From the NCBI RefSeq assembly GCF_027596085.1, contig NC_072458.1:1236501-1300500 (forward strand): a stretch of DNA of 64,000 nucleotides, given 5' to 3'. The stretch is from Anoplopoma fimbria. Taxonomy: Eukaryota; Chordata; Actinopteri; Perciformes; Anoplopomatidae. Positions 40,205 through 61,070 of the stretch are shown here, in pieces. How positions within the stretch are numbered: position 1 is the stretch's first letter; each line of letters opens with the position of its first letter. A program made the position numbers and the translations under genes. Under the pieces are notes generated by a model. It saw only the letters and a program-made list of their open reading frames with translations. It searched no databases and had not been told where the DNA came from.

Positions 40205-40345
40205 TGATGCTGTAGTTAGGCATAGCAATGCTACAGTACAATGCTAGCATGCAGGTAATGGCTGGCATGTTCACCAAAATGTTAAATTAGCGTGTAAGCA
40301 TGCGGTGCCATTGGTTTTGCAGGTATTTTGTCAGAAAACAAAGTG
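40205..40345 (+). mobile_element. Fragment of a common teleost dispersed repeat
   Basis: The ordered words ATGCTAGCATGCAGG, CATGTTCACCA, AATTAGCGTGTAAGCATGC, GGTTTTGCAGGTATTTTGTC and GGGACAAATTAAAAGTTTT follow a widespread non-coding teleost repeat as I remember it. Probably the same family as 15812-15921, representing a different, partly overlapping part. Boundaries are approximate. Confidence 0.5.
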
Positions 40346-42725
40346 GGACAAATTAAAAGTTTTCCACCATGAAAGTCACATGAAGTCCTCAGGCAACTTG
40401 ATTTTAACTTTGTTTTCCCTCTCTTTCTCTCTCTCATATTGATACAGAACATGTTTTACCGATCAGCAGGTTGCTAAGCTACACACTGCAGAAGGTGGTA
40501 GAGTGAGAAACAGACAGTGCTCACTCTAAAACCCAGGATTGAAGATTCACCACATGAGATGTACCACCTCTGTTTTGTTATAGATTGGTATAATTAACAT
40601 CCCTTTCAGTCAAGTGCCCCACAAATAAATCATTGTTCCTTCCGTGCTCAAAAACTTCCACTGGGGGTATGAAGCCGTAAACACAGTTGGCTGCTTTGAA
40701 TTTTGTTCCAGCCCACACCCAGTTAATCAGTTACAAACAGTGTGTGTCTGATGAAAATGAAATGAGATGAAAAACACTGGTAAATTGTTAGCATTGAAAC
40801 GAGACTCAGAAGGTTCTACTGCCAGGGAATTAGATCATCGCTATCACATGCAGTGACATATTTCTAACGTGCCGAATTAACAGGAATTGAAGCCGAGAAC
40901 ATCGAATGGAACAATCTTACATCCACCTGTGTCTTTCTGTGATAATAGGAGCAACAGTGTCAGTGATGTGCAGACAGAGAGAAACAGATTTATCCTTTTT
41001 ATGTCTTCTTCTCTAAAAAAAAGAGGGGGTCCTTGAAGTCTCACATTCCACTCACACTCATTTCCCCTCAGGCTTTCATCTTCACAGACTCATGGGTGCC
41101 AAAGCAGTCACAAAATGACATCTATTTCTCTGATTATATTAGTATTTCTGCATGCTTGTGTGTGGGTGCGTACTTGAGTGTGCAGGTCTAAGCATTTGAA
41201 TGTGCCCATGTACAGTAAGTGTGTGAATGTGTGTTGGTGTGTACGCTAATGTGACCCAAGAGAAACATGTGTGACACCTGGCCGCGGTGAATTGGATTAA
41301 AGATGTTAGAGAGACAACGACTCACTCGCTGCGGGGTCTTTTCCACACATTGAACTGGACAGAATAGGAAAAGGCCTTTGGCTAGAAGAAAAAAACCATC
41401 AAAGAGGTAAATTCTCTGGGGAAATGTCAAAGGGAGCTGTATCCCTTCTGCAAATGAGAATACTCCGTCTGTCAAGTCAGCTTATTACAGTGCGGCCGAC
41501 CAGTCGCCACAAAGCCTAAGAAAACACTACACTGAAGAAAGAGGAAGTCAGACATCAGGAGGAAGAAGCCAGACAATGGCCTTTTCTTTACTCAAATTTC
41601 TTGTATTGTGAACAGAGCGGGATTCTTTGCTCCAAAGCAGATTCCTCACGATGATCTTAATTCACAGAGGAGCCCATGCAATATTATACTCATGCTCCTT
41701 CCGCCAGGGATTTGTCTCTGATCTCGTCCCAAGTAAGCGGAAGAATTGGCAACAACAGCGTCTGGATTCTGATTTCATTGAGAGGGGCAGAGAAAAAGGA
41801 TGGCAATACACTGTTGACTTCTGTTTCCCAAATTAATTACAGTCTTGGACGGAACAAAAGACAAACTGCTCACACCTCCTGAAGTCAATCAGCACTGTGT
41901 GTTAATTGAGAATGAAACTCAGCAAATGAAAAAGAAGACAATGATTTCCCCTTGAGAGCTTCTGCAAGAGTGGGAATGTGCACGCACATACACACACAGA
42001 CACACACAGACTGACGTCATCCCAGTGAGGGTCTGTTGTACTGGGTGTCCATGGGTAATTGACCCATAAAGGTCTCACTCACCTCCTCTCACCCCTCACC
42101 TCACATTTACATGAGAGGTATCCCAGGCCTGTTACAATCTTGTTAGTGTCACTCAACCTGTCCCAGTTATCTCCAACCCCCACATGAACAAGGCGCACAG
42201 TCCACTGCATATAGAGCCAGCCTGTCCTAAATTTGAATCATTCTGACACACTGTTACAGTAAGATGCAGAGAATATGTTTTGAATTGGTCTGCATAAATC
42301 TTAATATGTTATTTGAGAAATGGAACATAACATGTGTGGAGTAGGAGCGTACTTCTTCCTACATTAATAATAAGTGTGGATTTCAAATTATGGTTGATTA
42401 AAGTACACTGCACGTTTGTTGTATGATTACTCAGCCTTTGGACTGTGCGTGTGCATGCATACATTAACCATGGAAGCAGGAAGTGAAATGGCGCTGCAGT
42501 ATAGTAGAAATTAACATGTTAGCCTGTCTGGCATAAGGTAAGAGCAGAAACTGAGCCGTATACAGTTTTTCTTAATCACTTTGGCACAATTCGATAAAGA
42601 ATATTTCTCGAACATGTGCGAACCTCCAAACCACTGGGCACGTCTTTACAGCAGATTTTAGGTTCATTCTCATCTCATTCTTTTGAACAATTTGCAGATT
42701 GCACATCTACGCAAATAAATAACTA
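40346..42725. other. Intergenic, no gene seen
   Basis: No supportable gene. Contains a consensus cAMP-response element TGACGTCA (42012-42019) and, 32 bp later, a short inverted repeat ATGGGT-N5-ACCCAT (42051-42067). Confidence 0.45.
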
Positions 42726-43115
42726 TAATTGAACCTTTGCTAAGCCCGCCCCGCGCTGCTATTGTCAAGCTGCCATAGCTACCATTGAGCCCACACTGTC
42801 ACTAATTGCACTCTTTGCATAAATATTATTTAGCTTTTGGAAAAAGTGTTTTGACAGAGAAGTGAACAAAATGGTCCACAGTATTAGTTTTAAGGATATA
42901 TTCAGAATGTAAAACCTGAGACAGAAGACAATGAAATTAAGAAACAACTCAACTGTTCCTGTAAAGCCTAGTCCACAAAACAAGCTTGAACAAAAAGAAA
43001 AAATGTAAACGGTGAATGAGCCGTATAGTTGTTGGATCCGGTCGGAGCAGGCCCATGCTACGCAATGATTGGCCAGTCTGCATTCATTGGATGGGACCTA
43101 GCGAAGGATAAATTG
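42726..43115 (-). mobile_element. TIR DNA element, internally deleted copy
   Basis: About 390 bp bounded by imperfect terminal inverted repeats. The left end is AATTGAACCTTTGCTAAG (42727-42744); the right end read in reverse is AATTTATCCTTCGCTAGG (from 43114). The reverse complement aligns with 54784-55339 at several places in order: the left end with TGGCCAATCATTGCGTAGC and GCTCCGACCGG, then GAATATATCC, then TAGTGACAGTGTGGGCTC just before the far end. No transposase is recognisable, so it is non-autonomous. Superfamily is undecided, because a clear target-site duplication is not visible. Confidence 0.75.

Positions 43116-51918
<8,803 letters not shown>

Positions 51919-51976
<58 letters not shown>
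51919..51976. repeat. (AC)n microsatellite
   Basis: A perfect AC array of 58 bp, about 140 bp after an impure CA stretch (51740-51780). Confidence 0.97.
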
Positions 51977-51979
<3 letters not shown>

Positions 51980-52197
51980 TCCTCAACCTGTCATAGACCA
52001 GCCACCTGTCATACGGTCACGGCCAGAGGAGGCAGCAGCGATGTGGAACAACAAGGCAAGACCACGAATCCTCCACACATATACAGTATGCACACTCATC
52101 CGGAACCTCAACACAAACACTGCCTGAACCACACACATATCCTCTATGGCAGACACCATCTCTCACTTTGACATGGCATCTCATAAGTCAGCTGCCA

Positions 52198-52440
52198 AGG
52201 CTGGAGGGAGGGGAGGGTGAGGGGGTGGTGGGAGGAGAGAGGGAAGGCAGGTAAAGGGTAGAGGAGGTAGAGAAGGAATAGGGGGAGTGCTGGAGCATGA
52301 TAACCCAATTTGTTAGTGGTGGATAAATAGAGGTCTGGGAGGTAAATCACCACGAGGAGAGCAAATGAAATAAGTATGGAGAGAAAAAGCAGGGAGGGGA
52401 GGGAAAGGGAGGAGATGGGGAGGATTGGGCAGGGATAAAC
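52198..52440 (+). repeat. Purine tract with G-quadruplex motif
   Basis: The plus strand is almost all purine for about 240 bp, rich in GGGAGG-type words. 52206-52225 fits the G-quadruplex pattern: GGG-A-GGGG-A-GGG-TGA-GGGGG, with loops of 1, 1 and 3 nt. Such tracts can also form triplex DNA. The open frames on the opposite strand (Pro/Leu/Ser-rich) only reflect the composition. Confidence 0.8.
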
Positions 52441-54437
52441 AACTTGGACGAATGTAAATAATGCCAACCGTGCTCGTCGGTGAGAGGCTATATTTCAATA
52501 TTGAGCATATAAAAAGGCTACACGGAGGAATTATAACTGCTACCGACTGAAGTAAAAAGTCATAAATCAGCCAAGTGTTGCAACTGACCTATTTTGAAGA
52601 CACAGACAAACATTGGGTTGAATATTTCTTTGTCAGCAAGGTTTCATCTGCTACTAGGTGTGTGAGTTTGTTAATTATATTTTGTTTGTCTCTATTAATA
52701 TAACGCCCTATTATACTCGCATCTAAATACTAGTTAAAAGAAAAAGGTCAATACAGTTTTCTCGTGGGAAACACAGCCTATTTAACAGTTTTACACACAC
52801 ATTGTTTTTAAGGAATCCATAATAAAACAGTATAAACCAGAATGTCACTCATTCAACTTTGTCACTGTTTGCTTCCCAATTAGCCTTCTAAAAAAACATG
52901 GCTCAGCACTTTACACTTTGTTCGTTGTTGATCGGAGTTGCTTGCCAAAAAAATCTTCACTGAAAGTTCTTTGTTGTGTCGGATTTGCATCAAAGTAATG
53001 GCCCATAAGGGATGTGCTGCTGAATTAAAAAGGACAACAAATTACCTCTAGATGATCTGCCTCACAGGGTGGGGACGTATTGAGACCCTCGCTCTCTCTC
53101 TCTCTCTCTTCTCGCTTCATCGCTCACACACATATCCAATGATATGAGAGGAAATTATAAACATCCATTCACGGCGAATTTGACATTTCATGCTAGACTA
53201 CTGATAACTGGTGAATACCAAGGCTGTTATTGAAAAGCTGGGGTTATGGCTCCATACACATCACAGTTCGGCTGTATCCTAGTGGTCTAAGGAGAACACC
53301 ACCTAATCTTAAGGTCTCTGGTGAAATTCAGGCAGGGACCTCGTTGTTCCCATGTTTCTAGTCACTTCTATCAATAAAAAGCTAAAACACTTCCCTGCTA
53401 AACCGCTAAAGTTTTTTTTTTGAGAAGGTAAGACGACGTCATCATTACCTACTGTGTGATTACAACAAGATTAGTCAGGCCAGGTAAGATAACACGTGAT
53501 GACCTATTTGCACACATAAAGACTGACTATTCTTTACACTGCGGTCTGGATTGAAGGGTCCAGTGAATTGCACTGTCTCCGTGGTGTGTGCCGGATGACC
53601 TCCTTGACAAAGAAAGTGTTTGTTTCCTCCTCGCTGCTCAGACTTTTAACCTCAATATTTGAAATCTTTAATGGGGAGAACTGTATAGCCTTTGTCTAGT
53701 GCCAGGTGCCCTACATGCAATGAGGAATCCTGCTATTGTTTAGCAATTGCATACAGGGCAAAAAGCCAGTGTAGATTCAAGACAAAAGCACAAAGACCAA
53801 AAATACGCATTCAAATTATTTTGTAAGCTTTGTATTGCTGGGAGGAGGAACCTCATTTCCTCTCGCACAGTTATTATGCAGTAATGGATGTAGAAGTGCA
53901 CCTTAAAGATATGTTTGCTTAGCAATACATACCTGTGCCTGTTCACTCATTAGAACCGCCAACCGTCGCTTTCATACGCATGACAGTTGCGCATGGCTGT
54001 TTCTATTTATAGTGCCTGTACCACAAATTCATCACATATATCTGTAGACTATTATTGCAGTGATATCTCAAACCATCATTATTAAATGTCAGAAACATGA
54101 TCAATGGGGTATTTATAGCTTTCATATTGAAATAGATTTCACAAAGTGCTTCATAAGTCAGGATAAAATTAGAAGAGCAATAACACAGGTAAATGATGAG
54201 TCAAATGGAAATAAAATGAAGATAAAATTCATAACTGATAAAAAAAGTTATAAATGTACCTGTAATTGACATTAAGCAGGATGCGGTGTAGACTGCCAAA
54301 CTAATAACAAAAACAGTGACATTTGCAAACTAAACAAACACTAATTAAAGAGTTTCATCTCTCACCTTGTATTTCATGTCCACTTTATCACATCACCTGC
54401 AGCTCGCTAGAAAGCTGTGTGACCACCACCATGAAGT
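52441..54437. other. Intergenic, no gene seen
   Basis: No supportable gene. A TATA-like CATATAAAAAGG at about 52507 has no transcript evidence. A short (CT)n array lies at 53092-53109. Confidence 0.45.
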
Positions 54438-54497
54438 ATGCATGAGGTGTGGGAAATGGCATATGCATGACTTTATGCATATGCATTGATTATGCAT
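54438..54497. promoter_or_regulatory. Cluster of five ATGCAT motifs with an exact POU MORE palindrome
   Basis: ATGCAT occurs at 54438, 54463, 54475, 54481 and 54492. The two central copies abut to give ATGCATATGCAT (54475-54486), which is the consensus MORE palindrome bound by dimers of POU proteins such as Oct1 and Oct4. The interrupted spacing and the unique sequence between motifs argue against a simple microsatellite. Regulatory function is inferred. Confidence 0.55.
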
Positions 54498-54783
54498 CTG
54501 GCTCTAGTGTTTGACTAAATATGGTAGAAGGTTTTCAGGGGGAAATTCTTTAAGGCCAGACCAGACGTGCATGGATCATTACATCTATTTTTGTCTTTTT
54601 TATTTCCTCTTTTCTGTATAAATATTTGATCAAAATGTAAAATCTCAGGTTCCGTCCTCAGATACAAACTCACTGATCATGCTGTTTTTTTTTATTTCAA
54701 CCAAAGTAACTTTTTCTACCTTAATGAACATCATGAAAAAAAAACCATTACGTTTAAACAGTGTTTCAAAACATGTGCTGAAG

Positions 54784-55339
54784 CAATTCACCCTTTGCTA
54801 AGTCCCTCATCTCCAACGCAGGCTGGTCAATCATACGGTAGATTGGGCCAGCTCCGACCAGGTTCTGACAATTATATGGCTATATATATTTTATATGGAA
54901 GGAGATACGATTTTACATTTCTTCCACAATCAGATGGAGCTTACATTAGCAGAGTACAGCACATAATTTACTCGCACTTCTATGCTACATTTAGATATGG
55001 ATCAATATGGAGACATGAGGCTTTTTCTTTTGAATGATTGTAACAGTGAATAAAGACAAACCCGGCTTTATAGACACAGTGTTGTTCCTCTGTGATCTGT
55101 AAGCTTTAGTATTTACAACCTGCCTTTGCTGCTGAATCAGTTTGCCATGCTGGATATATCCTTTAAACTTTCATGGTTTGGTGACCCTTCTTTTTACTTC
55201 TCTTATAAATCACTTTTTTGTTTTTCCAAAACATTTAAGGTAGTGCAGTTAGTGGCAGTGTGGGCTCCATGGCTCTGACAGTTTGAAGGTTAGGCAGCAG
55301 TTAACAACAAAGGGGGAAGGCTAAGCAAACGGTGAATTG
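54784..55339 (+). mobile_element. TIR DNA element, longer copy
   Basis: About 556 bp with ends CAATTCACCCTTTGCTAAG (54784) and, in reverse, CAATTCACCGTTTGCTTAG (from 55339). It shares its ends and at least three internal blocks with 42726-43115 in inverse orientation, including TAGTGGCAGTGTGGGCTCC near 55249. It is about 165 bp longer than that copy. An 80-codon open frame at 54795-55037 starts inside the left end and resembles no transposase. AG dinucleotides flank both ends, too short to prove a target duplication. Non-autonomous; superfamily open. Confidence 0.78.
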
Positions 55340-57612
55340 AGAACAACAATTTTCCTTAAACTTGATGGAAACAATGACTCCAATCACAAAATATACATAG
55401 CTACAGACGGTGTGCATAATTATGTGCAGTAATTTCATAATAGTAGTAATAGTGCAATTAGTAATCATACCCAGGACTGCCAGGACACAGGCCATTCACA
55501 AATTACCTTCAACATGCGAAGTGAGCCTCTGGGTGTTAGAACATTAGAGGGGATTGGCTTAATTAAAGCGAGTGCAGGGCTCTGTATTGCATCCCATGCC
55601 TTCTGTTCTGTTATGAGCAGACAGCAGCCATCCAAAAGTGCACAGATCAGCAAGAATGCAGTTAAGTTAGCGTGCATCAAATGGCAAAGAATGTACGACC
55701 AGAACATGAGACGTACAAGCCCACTAAAAGTGCCATGTGAAACAGGAAAGCCTTCATCACTCACTATTGGCAACAACGGAAAAACTGAAGACAGAAGCAG
55801 AGGAGACTAAAAATAGTTTAAGGAGGTTTTTGGATCTGTACGTTCATTTTGCTTCAGAAAATTGGAAATTCAAAGGCAAAACCTAAAATTTTGATGAATT
55901 TTCTTGGCACTGTTGAGTTGTTGTCTTTATTTATACACATGTTTACATATGTATTATTCCATTACCTTTTCTGACGTTTTAGATTTCCGCCGTGCTATTG
56001 TGTCAGTATCAGTATCGAGATATTTAGGCTGAGAATCGCAATGAAGTCACACTTTTGGTATCCTGACAGCACTACAGCATAAAGAAAACTTTTTAGAATA
56101 TGAGGATATACGACTATAACATCAAACGCTCACCTGTTTTCACCGTAGGCAGCTCTGGCTGTTCGTGGACACCTGGAGGCTTTATCAAAGCACCTGACAA
56201 ACCTTATATCATTCTCTCCCCCTTGCTTAGATTTATCTGAGTGTATCTGTTTAAGCACTATGCATTCTCCATTTATCTATAGAATGGAGCTCTTCAGTCA
56301 AAAAAAGATATATTAAGGAATATTCATTGTATTTATTACAATATCAATGTTTTATGGAGATTCATCCTATATGGAAAAGATACGGTCAACATGTAAATGG
56401 TAAACATTCCAAAACATGTAGACTGCCTGAGCATACATCTCCAATTAATTACAAATCATAAATGTTGTATTTTATATAGTTTTTTCATCAAATGTACAGT
56501 CCTAGTTGTAGTAAAGATTAGAATAATATACTCAGTTGCATCATTATCTATGGGTTCTTGGTTTTAAGGGTGATGATGCTTGTGAAAAGAGCAGGAGGGA
56601 AGCCACAAACAAAATATTAATCACAAATGACATGTTTAAATATGATATCAACAATGCATTGGTTCATTAATAGCTTCCTGCTCTGTTGTTAAGAAAGGCA
56701 CAGTAGGTCATGTACCTATTTCGTAAGAGCTTGATCCTGTGTCAGAAGTTTGAAGTCATTCATTAATTATGCCCTCCATTTGACCCATGAAGCAAAGCCA
56801 TGAAATTAGACTGCACAGTGTAGACTCTGTCCCGACTGTTTGAAAGCTATACAGCAAGCTGTTTGAAATTAGAATTGCACTACGTCAACAAATGTCTATC
56901 AATGTGAAAAGGCTAAATCTACATCAACAACACTGTGATAACAGTTAATCAGAACAGGCAGAAATGAAATACAAATTCAATTTTATGCCAAAATATGTGC
57001 CAGAATGTTACCGCAACCAATGATCTGCATAAACACAACCTCAGCTGCGACATTTAACCAACCGCCATGGAAAGGGGTTTGTTTGGAGCAGCACAATTAC
57101 CAGACAAGTGCAGGTGCAAAACATTAGACTGCGCCCGACAAAAATGGCATTACTCCATAAATTCAGATGCTTGATTGTTTTTCTCTTTTGTCTTCAATAG
57201 TGCTCTCTTTCTGTGTTGTCACATACAGGAATATCCCACTCCTTTATGTTAAGTGTTCCTGTGCATATACCTAAATACCTCACACCATAAAAGACCCTAC
57301 AGGGGGCTGTTGTTCATTCACATACGCATTTCTCAAAAAAGTAACAAATCTGGTCCTTGATTATAATGAACCGTGCTCAGACCTGTAAAATACTCAATAC
57401 AAACACACAGCTGTGACTGCATTACAATAATATTACAGCACTGATTAGTCACCTTTTATTTCAAAATGTAAGATTTAGTTGAGAACTTTGATTAAATGGT
57501 GGGCTAGGCGTGGCTCAATGGTTGGTAGAGATTGACAGGATAGAGGGGGGAGATAAAGAGTTAGTCAGGTTTTCCGCCAGTGTATCACACATTGACTTGC
57601 CTAAGTTGACTG
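55340..57612. other. Intergenic, no gene seen
   Basis: No supportable gene. AT-rich unique-looking DNA; the frames at 55465-55810 on both strands have no recognised domain. Confidence 0.45.
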
Positions 57613-57716
57613 CCTGCTGGGTTAAAACGTCAGGAAATGATGTATTTAATACATAACACTGCCGGGTCTAAGCATCAGGACATTATGTATAATTTCCTGA
57701 CGGTTAGACCCGGCAG
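57613..57716. repeat. 58-bp near-palindrome plus a related third arm
   Basis: 57659-57680 and 57695-57716 are complementary at 20 of 22 positions (CTGCCGGGTCTAA...TCAGGA), and the 14-nt centre is itself mostly self-complementary, so 57659-57716 folds almost end to end. A diverged direct copy of the same arm (CTGCTGGGTTAAAACGTCAG) precedes it from about 57614. The three arms suggest a foldback element or a duplicated palindromic repeat. Confidence 0.88.
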
Positions 57717-57840
57717 GATAAGGAATATCTCGTAATAACTGCGTAGGTTGTGTGCTTAACATTAGCAAGAGTGACCCAAGCCATGTTCCCATGTCTTGCT
57801 TGCTACCTGCTGATTAAATTGAAGGGGGTTGGTCCTGATG

Positions 57841-58091
57841 TTACATTACATTACATTACATTACAGTCTACGACTTACAGTCAGTAGTATGTTACATATC
57901 ATTCACCCATTCACACACTGATGACAGGCTACCATCAAGGTGCCACCATCAGACTCTAACTAACATTCATCATCCAGTCCACACCGATGGCCTTCAGGAG
58001 CAACTTGGGGTTAAGTGTCTTGCCCAAGGACACATCGACTGCCAGCTCGAAGGACCCTCTGAATGGAGAACACCTTGACCACAGCCGCCCA
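57841..58091 (-). mobile_element. SINE copy with decayed promoter and deleted tail
   Basis: Same family as 18954-19246, inverted. Reading from 58091 it keeps GGGCGGCTGTGG but has lost the A box by deletion and replaced the B box GGTTCGA with CCTTCGAG. The body, including CCTTGGGCAAGACACTTAAC, is well kept. At the 3' end the L2-type block with GCGTCTGCTAAAT is missing: GACTGTAAGT runs straight into CGTAGACTGTAATG and a (TGTAA) tail at 57841-57866. It can neither be transcribed from its own promoter nor, probably, be recognised by the partner LINE. Confidence 0.9.
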
Positions 58092-60775
58092 CTTAGCGAC
58101 AACGTCAGCTCAGGCTCACTAAACAGACTATGTGTTTCGTTCGCTGAATGCACCAAAAAAAACAAAAAACATGCCGGCGAAAAAAAGCAAAGAAAGCCCA
58201 CAGGGATTTATGTTTGAGCAGCCGGGGAGATATATTTGTCGTTAATGCACCCCAATCCACCGGCCTTTTATGTCCATTCAAAGCAGGAGAACTACAACAA
58301 TCTATGGAAAGTTAACGATGCAAGTTAGGATAACTTGAATGTTTTTATTGGTGGTTTAAGACCAGGCAACACAGTAACATAAATGATATTAATGGCAAGT
58401 GACAACAGCAAGGGGAAAGTAAAGCATGATAGTTATAACATGTGGTTATAATGTAAAAGCAACAGGATTGGGACTATTTTCTTTCTCCTTACGTTTGGTA
58501 TACTAGAACCCATTGGGGTGATTAAAACGCAACAGTTCAGAGTCAAACATTCCTGTCCTGGCAACATTTTTTACTATATCCAGATAAATAGTAATAAACT
58601 TTAAGCATGCTTTCCACTCCATCTTTGTGTTGCCTGGCAACCAATGCGCTAAATGTTGCTGAAGAACTACAATGCTTGACGGAAGAATGTGAATTTGTTA
58701 TCAAGAAATGATTGCATTCTTTGTTGTGGTGTGTTTATTTTATGAAACGAAGGTATATGTTGTAACTGTTTTTTAAAACCACTAAGCCACTTGAAGCTTC
58801 TAGTGGCTTGTTGTTTAAAAACACTTTAACACCGGATGTTTTAATTATAGCATATAAAATATACAAGTTATTGTTACTAGTTAAAATGGAATCCTGTTTT
58901 TCACACTGGTTATATTGAAAAAAAAGTTAGAAGATGACCTTCTCACTCATCAGGAAGAAGCAGTCATGAGAGACTGAATGGCATTTTGGCCGCATACACA
59001 AAAGTTCCATCATACCGAGCACAAGTAAGAGTTATTGACGTGCTTTTGTGTGTGTCTGATTGCGTGAGTGTTGCTGGGTACAAGAGTCCTGGCCTTGGGG
59101 AACAAGTGACTCGATGTCCTTCTGCTGCAGTTTAGACTAAAGGGGATGGAGCACACTGGCATTGAGGTCAGGAGTTTCCCTGTGGCTTTTTACCAGTCGG
59201 CACAGCATGGAGGGTAAAGTTGGTGTTGTTGTGTTGTGTTTAGAAGTATGGGCAAGGGATTACAGGGTTTAGTTAAGGGACACACATTGGTGTGTATGTG
59301 TGGGTGTGTTTGGCGGGGGCCTGTTGGGAGAGTAAGTGAAAATACACGGTGGCTCATGGCAGGGCACGGAACAATGTTGCAGTGGGACTTATCAGTGAAG
59401 GGTTCACTTACTTTTCAGCACTAACAGGTCACTGAGACGGACAAAAGGACAGCACACACAGACCCACACACAGTCACACACAAACAAACAGGGAGAGAGT
59501 TGGACAAAGACATGCACAATATTCTGTGAGCATTGACAGAAGCCAAAACAACTACAGCAAGCACACACTTGTAAAGAAGCAGATATAAGAATAAAAATCA
59601 TTCTTATTCTTATATAATTCATTGTACGGCTTTAGTTAAAAACATATCGCTTCATTTCATTACACCAAAATTACTTGGTAAATAACTTTGAACAAGATTA
59701 TAGGGAAATGAAACATTTATGTAATCATAAATAGAGGAAATTCAATTTATAGTTTCATAAAGATAATAATATTATGTGGCCTACAGATATAAAATTAATG
59801 ATTTTCACAACATTCCCTCTTGCCAGAATAATCTTGGATATAAAAATCTTCGTCTCCCAGCTAACAATAATTTTACTTAATATATCACTGGATACCAACA
59901 CACTATGAGCTCTCACTATAACCAGAGGAAATGTACAAGGGGTTATGATTTAAATCAATGCAATTCCAGCTCCAGCTCCCAAAGCAATAATAGGGATTAA
60001 TGGGTGAAAAAAAAGAGGAAAAAAGAGGAAAGCAAAAAACGAAAAGTTTGATGAATGAAATGCAGCTATACCTGCAAGCTACTGCGAATAGGAGTGGTCA
60101 AGCTACAGTTGGTAATCATTCAACATGAGCACATAAATTAAGTCAGACCCTGCAGGTTATGTGAAAATACGTAAGTTGTGTTAAGGTTCAGCAACATTGT
60201 GGAAGGTTCATCATGTCGCCCTTCTGGCTAATATTTACATTCATAACTCAAGTTGTATTTAACCATTTGGCTGTGGGATGATTGAATAAGGATTTCAAAA
60301 AATATATATATTATGTGTTAGCTTCTTGCACCCAAGAGGAGGCTTGATGCAAGATACAGATATCATCCCTATGTGTCACTCGGGTTGAGCGTTATTGCCT
60401 ATTCCTCACTTGGTTGGCGATGTTATCAAAACCGAATCATCCCATCTCTTTATAGATTGTTGCTGTTCTGTCCTGAGACCTGTATTTATTTGCAGTTTGA
60501 TACCATCACACTCAATATTTTATGACTTCAAACAGTTACAGGGATAAATGTATCTCTAAGTCCCAATGGTGTCTCACATCTACATGTTCCTCCCAGCTGA
60601 GTTTTAGCAACAGGACGACATGAAGCTTTTCAGCGCTGTAGCTGTTACTGCAGTGCGGACGCTTGTATGTCCAAGGCTGGACTGAGGGGAGCAAATTCAG
60701 ATCCAGTAATCCCGGTCAAGGTGAGGGCAATTCAGAGATTTATATATATGATTTCACTCAGAGGTATGGATGGGT
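58092..60775. other. Intergenic, no gene seen
   Basis: No supportable gene. GT-rich and CA-rich patches occur at 59280-59310 and 59450-59490 without forming a clean array. Confidence 0.45.
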
Positions 60776-60990
60776 TTGGGGGGGGTAAATCTGTTTACAC
60801 TGTGGGGGCGGACCAAATGCAAGTCCCCATGACATAAATCATTACATTTTTGGGGGGAAGACTTGGTTGAAGGTTATGATAAAGGTTAGGATTAGGATTA
60901 GGCAAGTAGGGGCCATGGTTAGGCTAAGTCTCTAGGAAATGAATGGAAGTAAATGTAATGTTCTGAAGTGATGGCAACTAGACTGTGTGT

Positions 60991-60992
<2 letters not shown>
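60776..60992 (+). mobile_element. Teleost dispersed repeat leading into the GT array
   Basis: The words AAGTCCCCATGACATAAATC, ACTTGGTTGAAGGTTATG, AAAGGTTAGGATTAGGATTA and GAAATGAATGGAAGT, then ACTGTGTGT, follow in order a repeat commonly found beside GT/CA arrays in teleosts, from memory. The (GT)n array follows directly, so the two form one dispersed unit. Confidence 0.55.

Positions 60993-61068
<76 letters not shown>
60993..61068. repeat. (GT)n microsatellite
   Basis: A perfect array of 76 bp, the only long one with GT on the plus strand. Confidence 0.97.

Positions 61069-61070
<2 letters not shown>

Noticed and set aside
57987..58217. Open frames on both strands near 58 kb
   Set aside because: They lie largely within the SINE copy at 57841-58091 and reflect its sequence.
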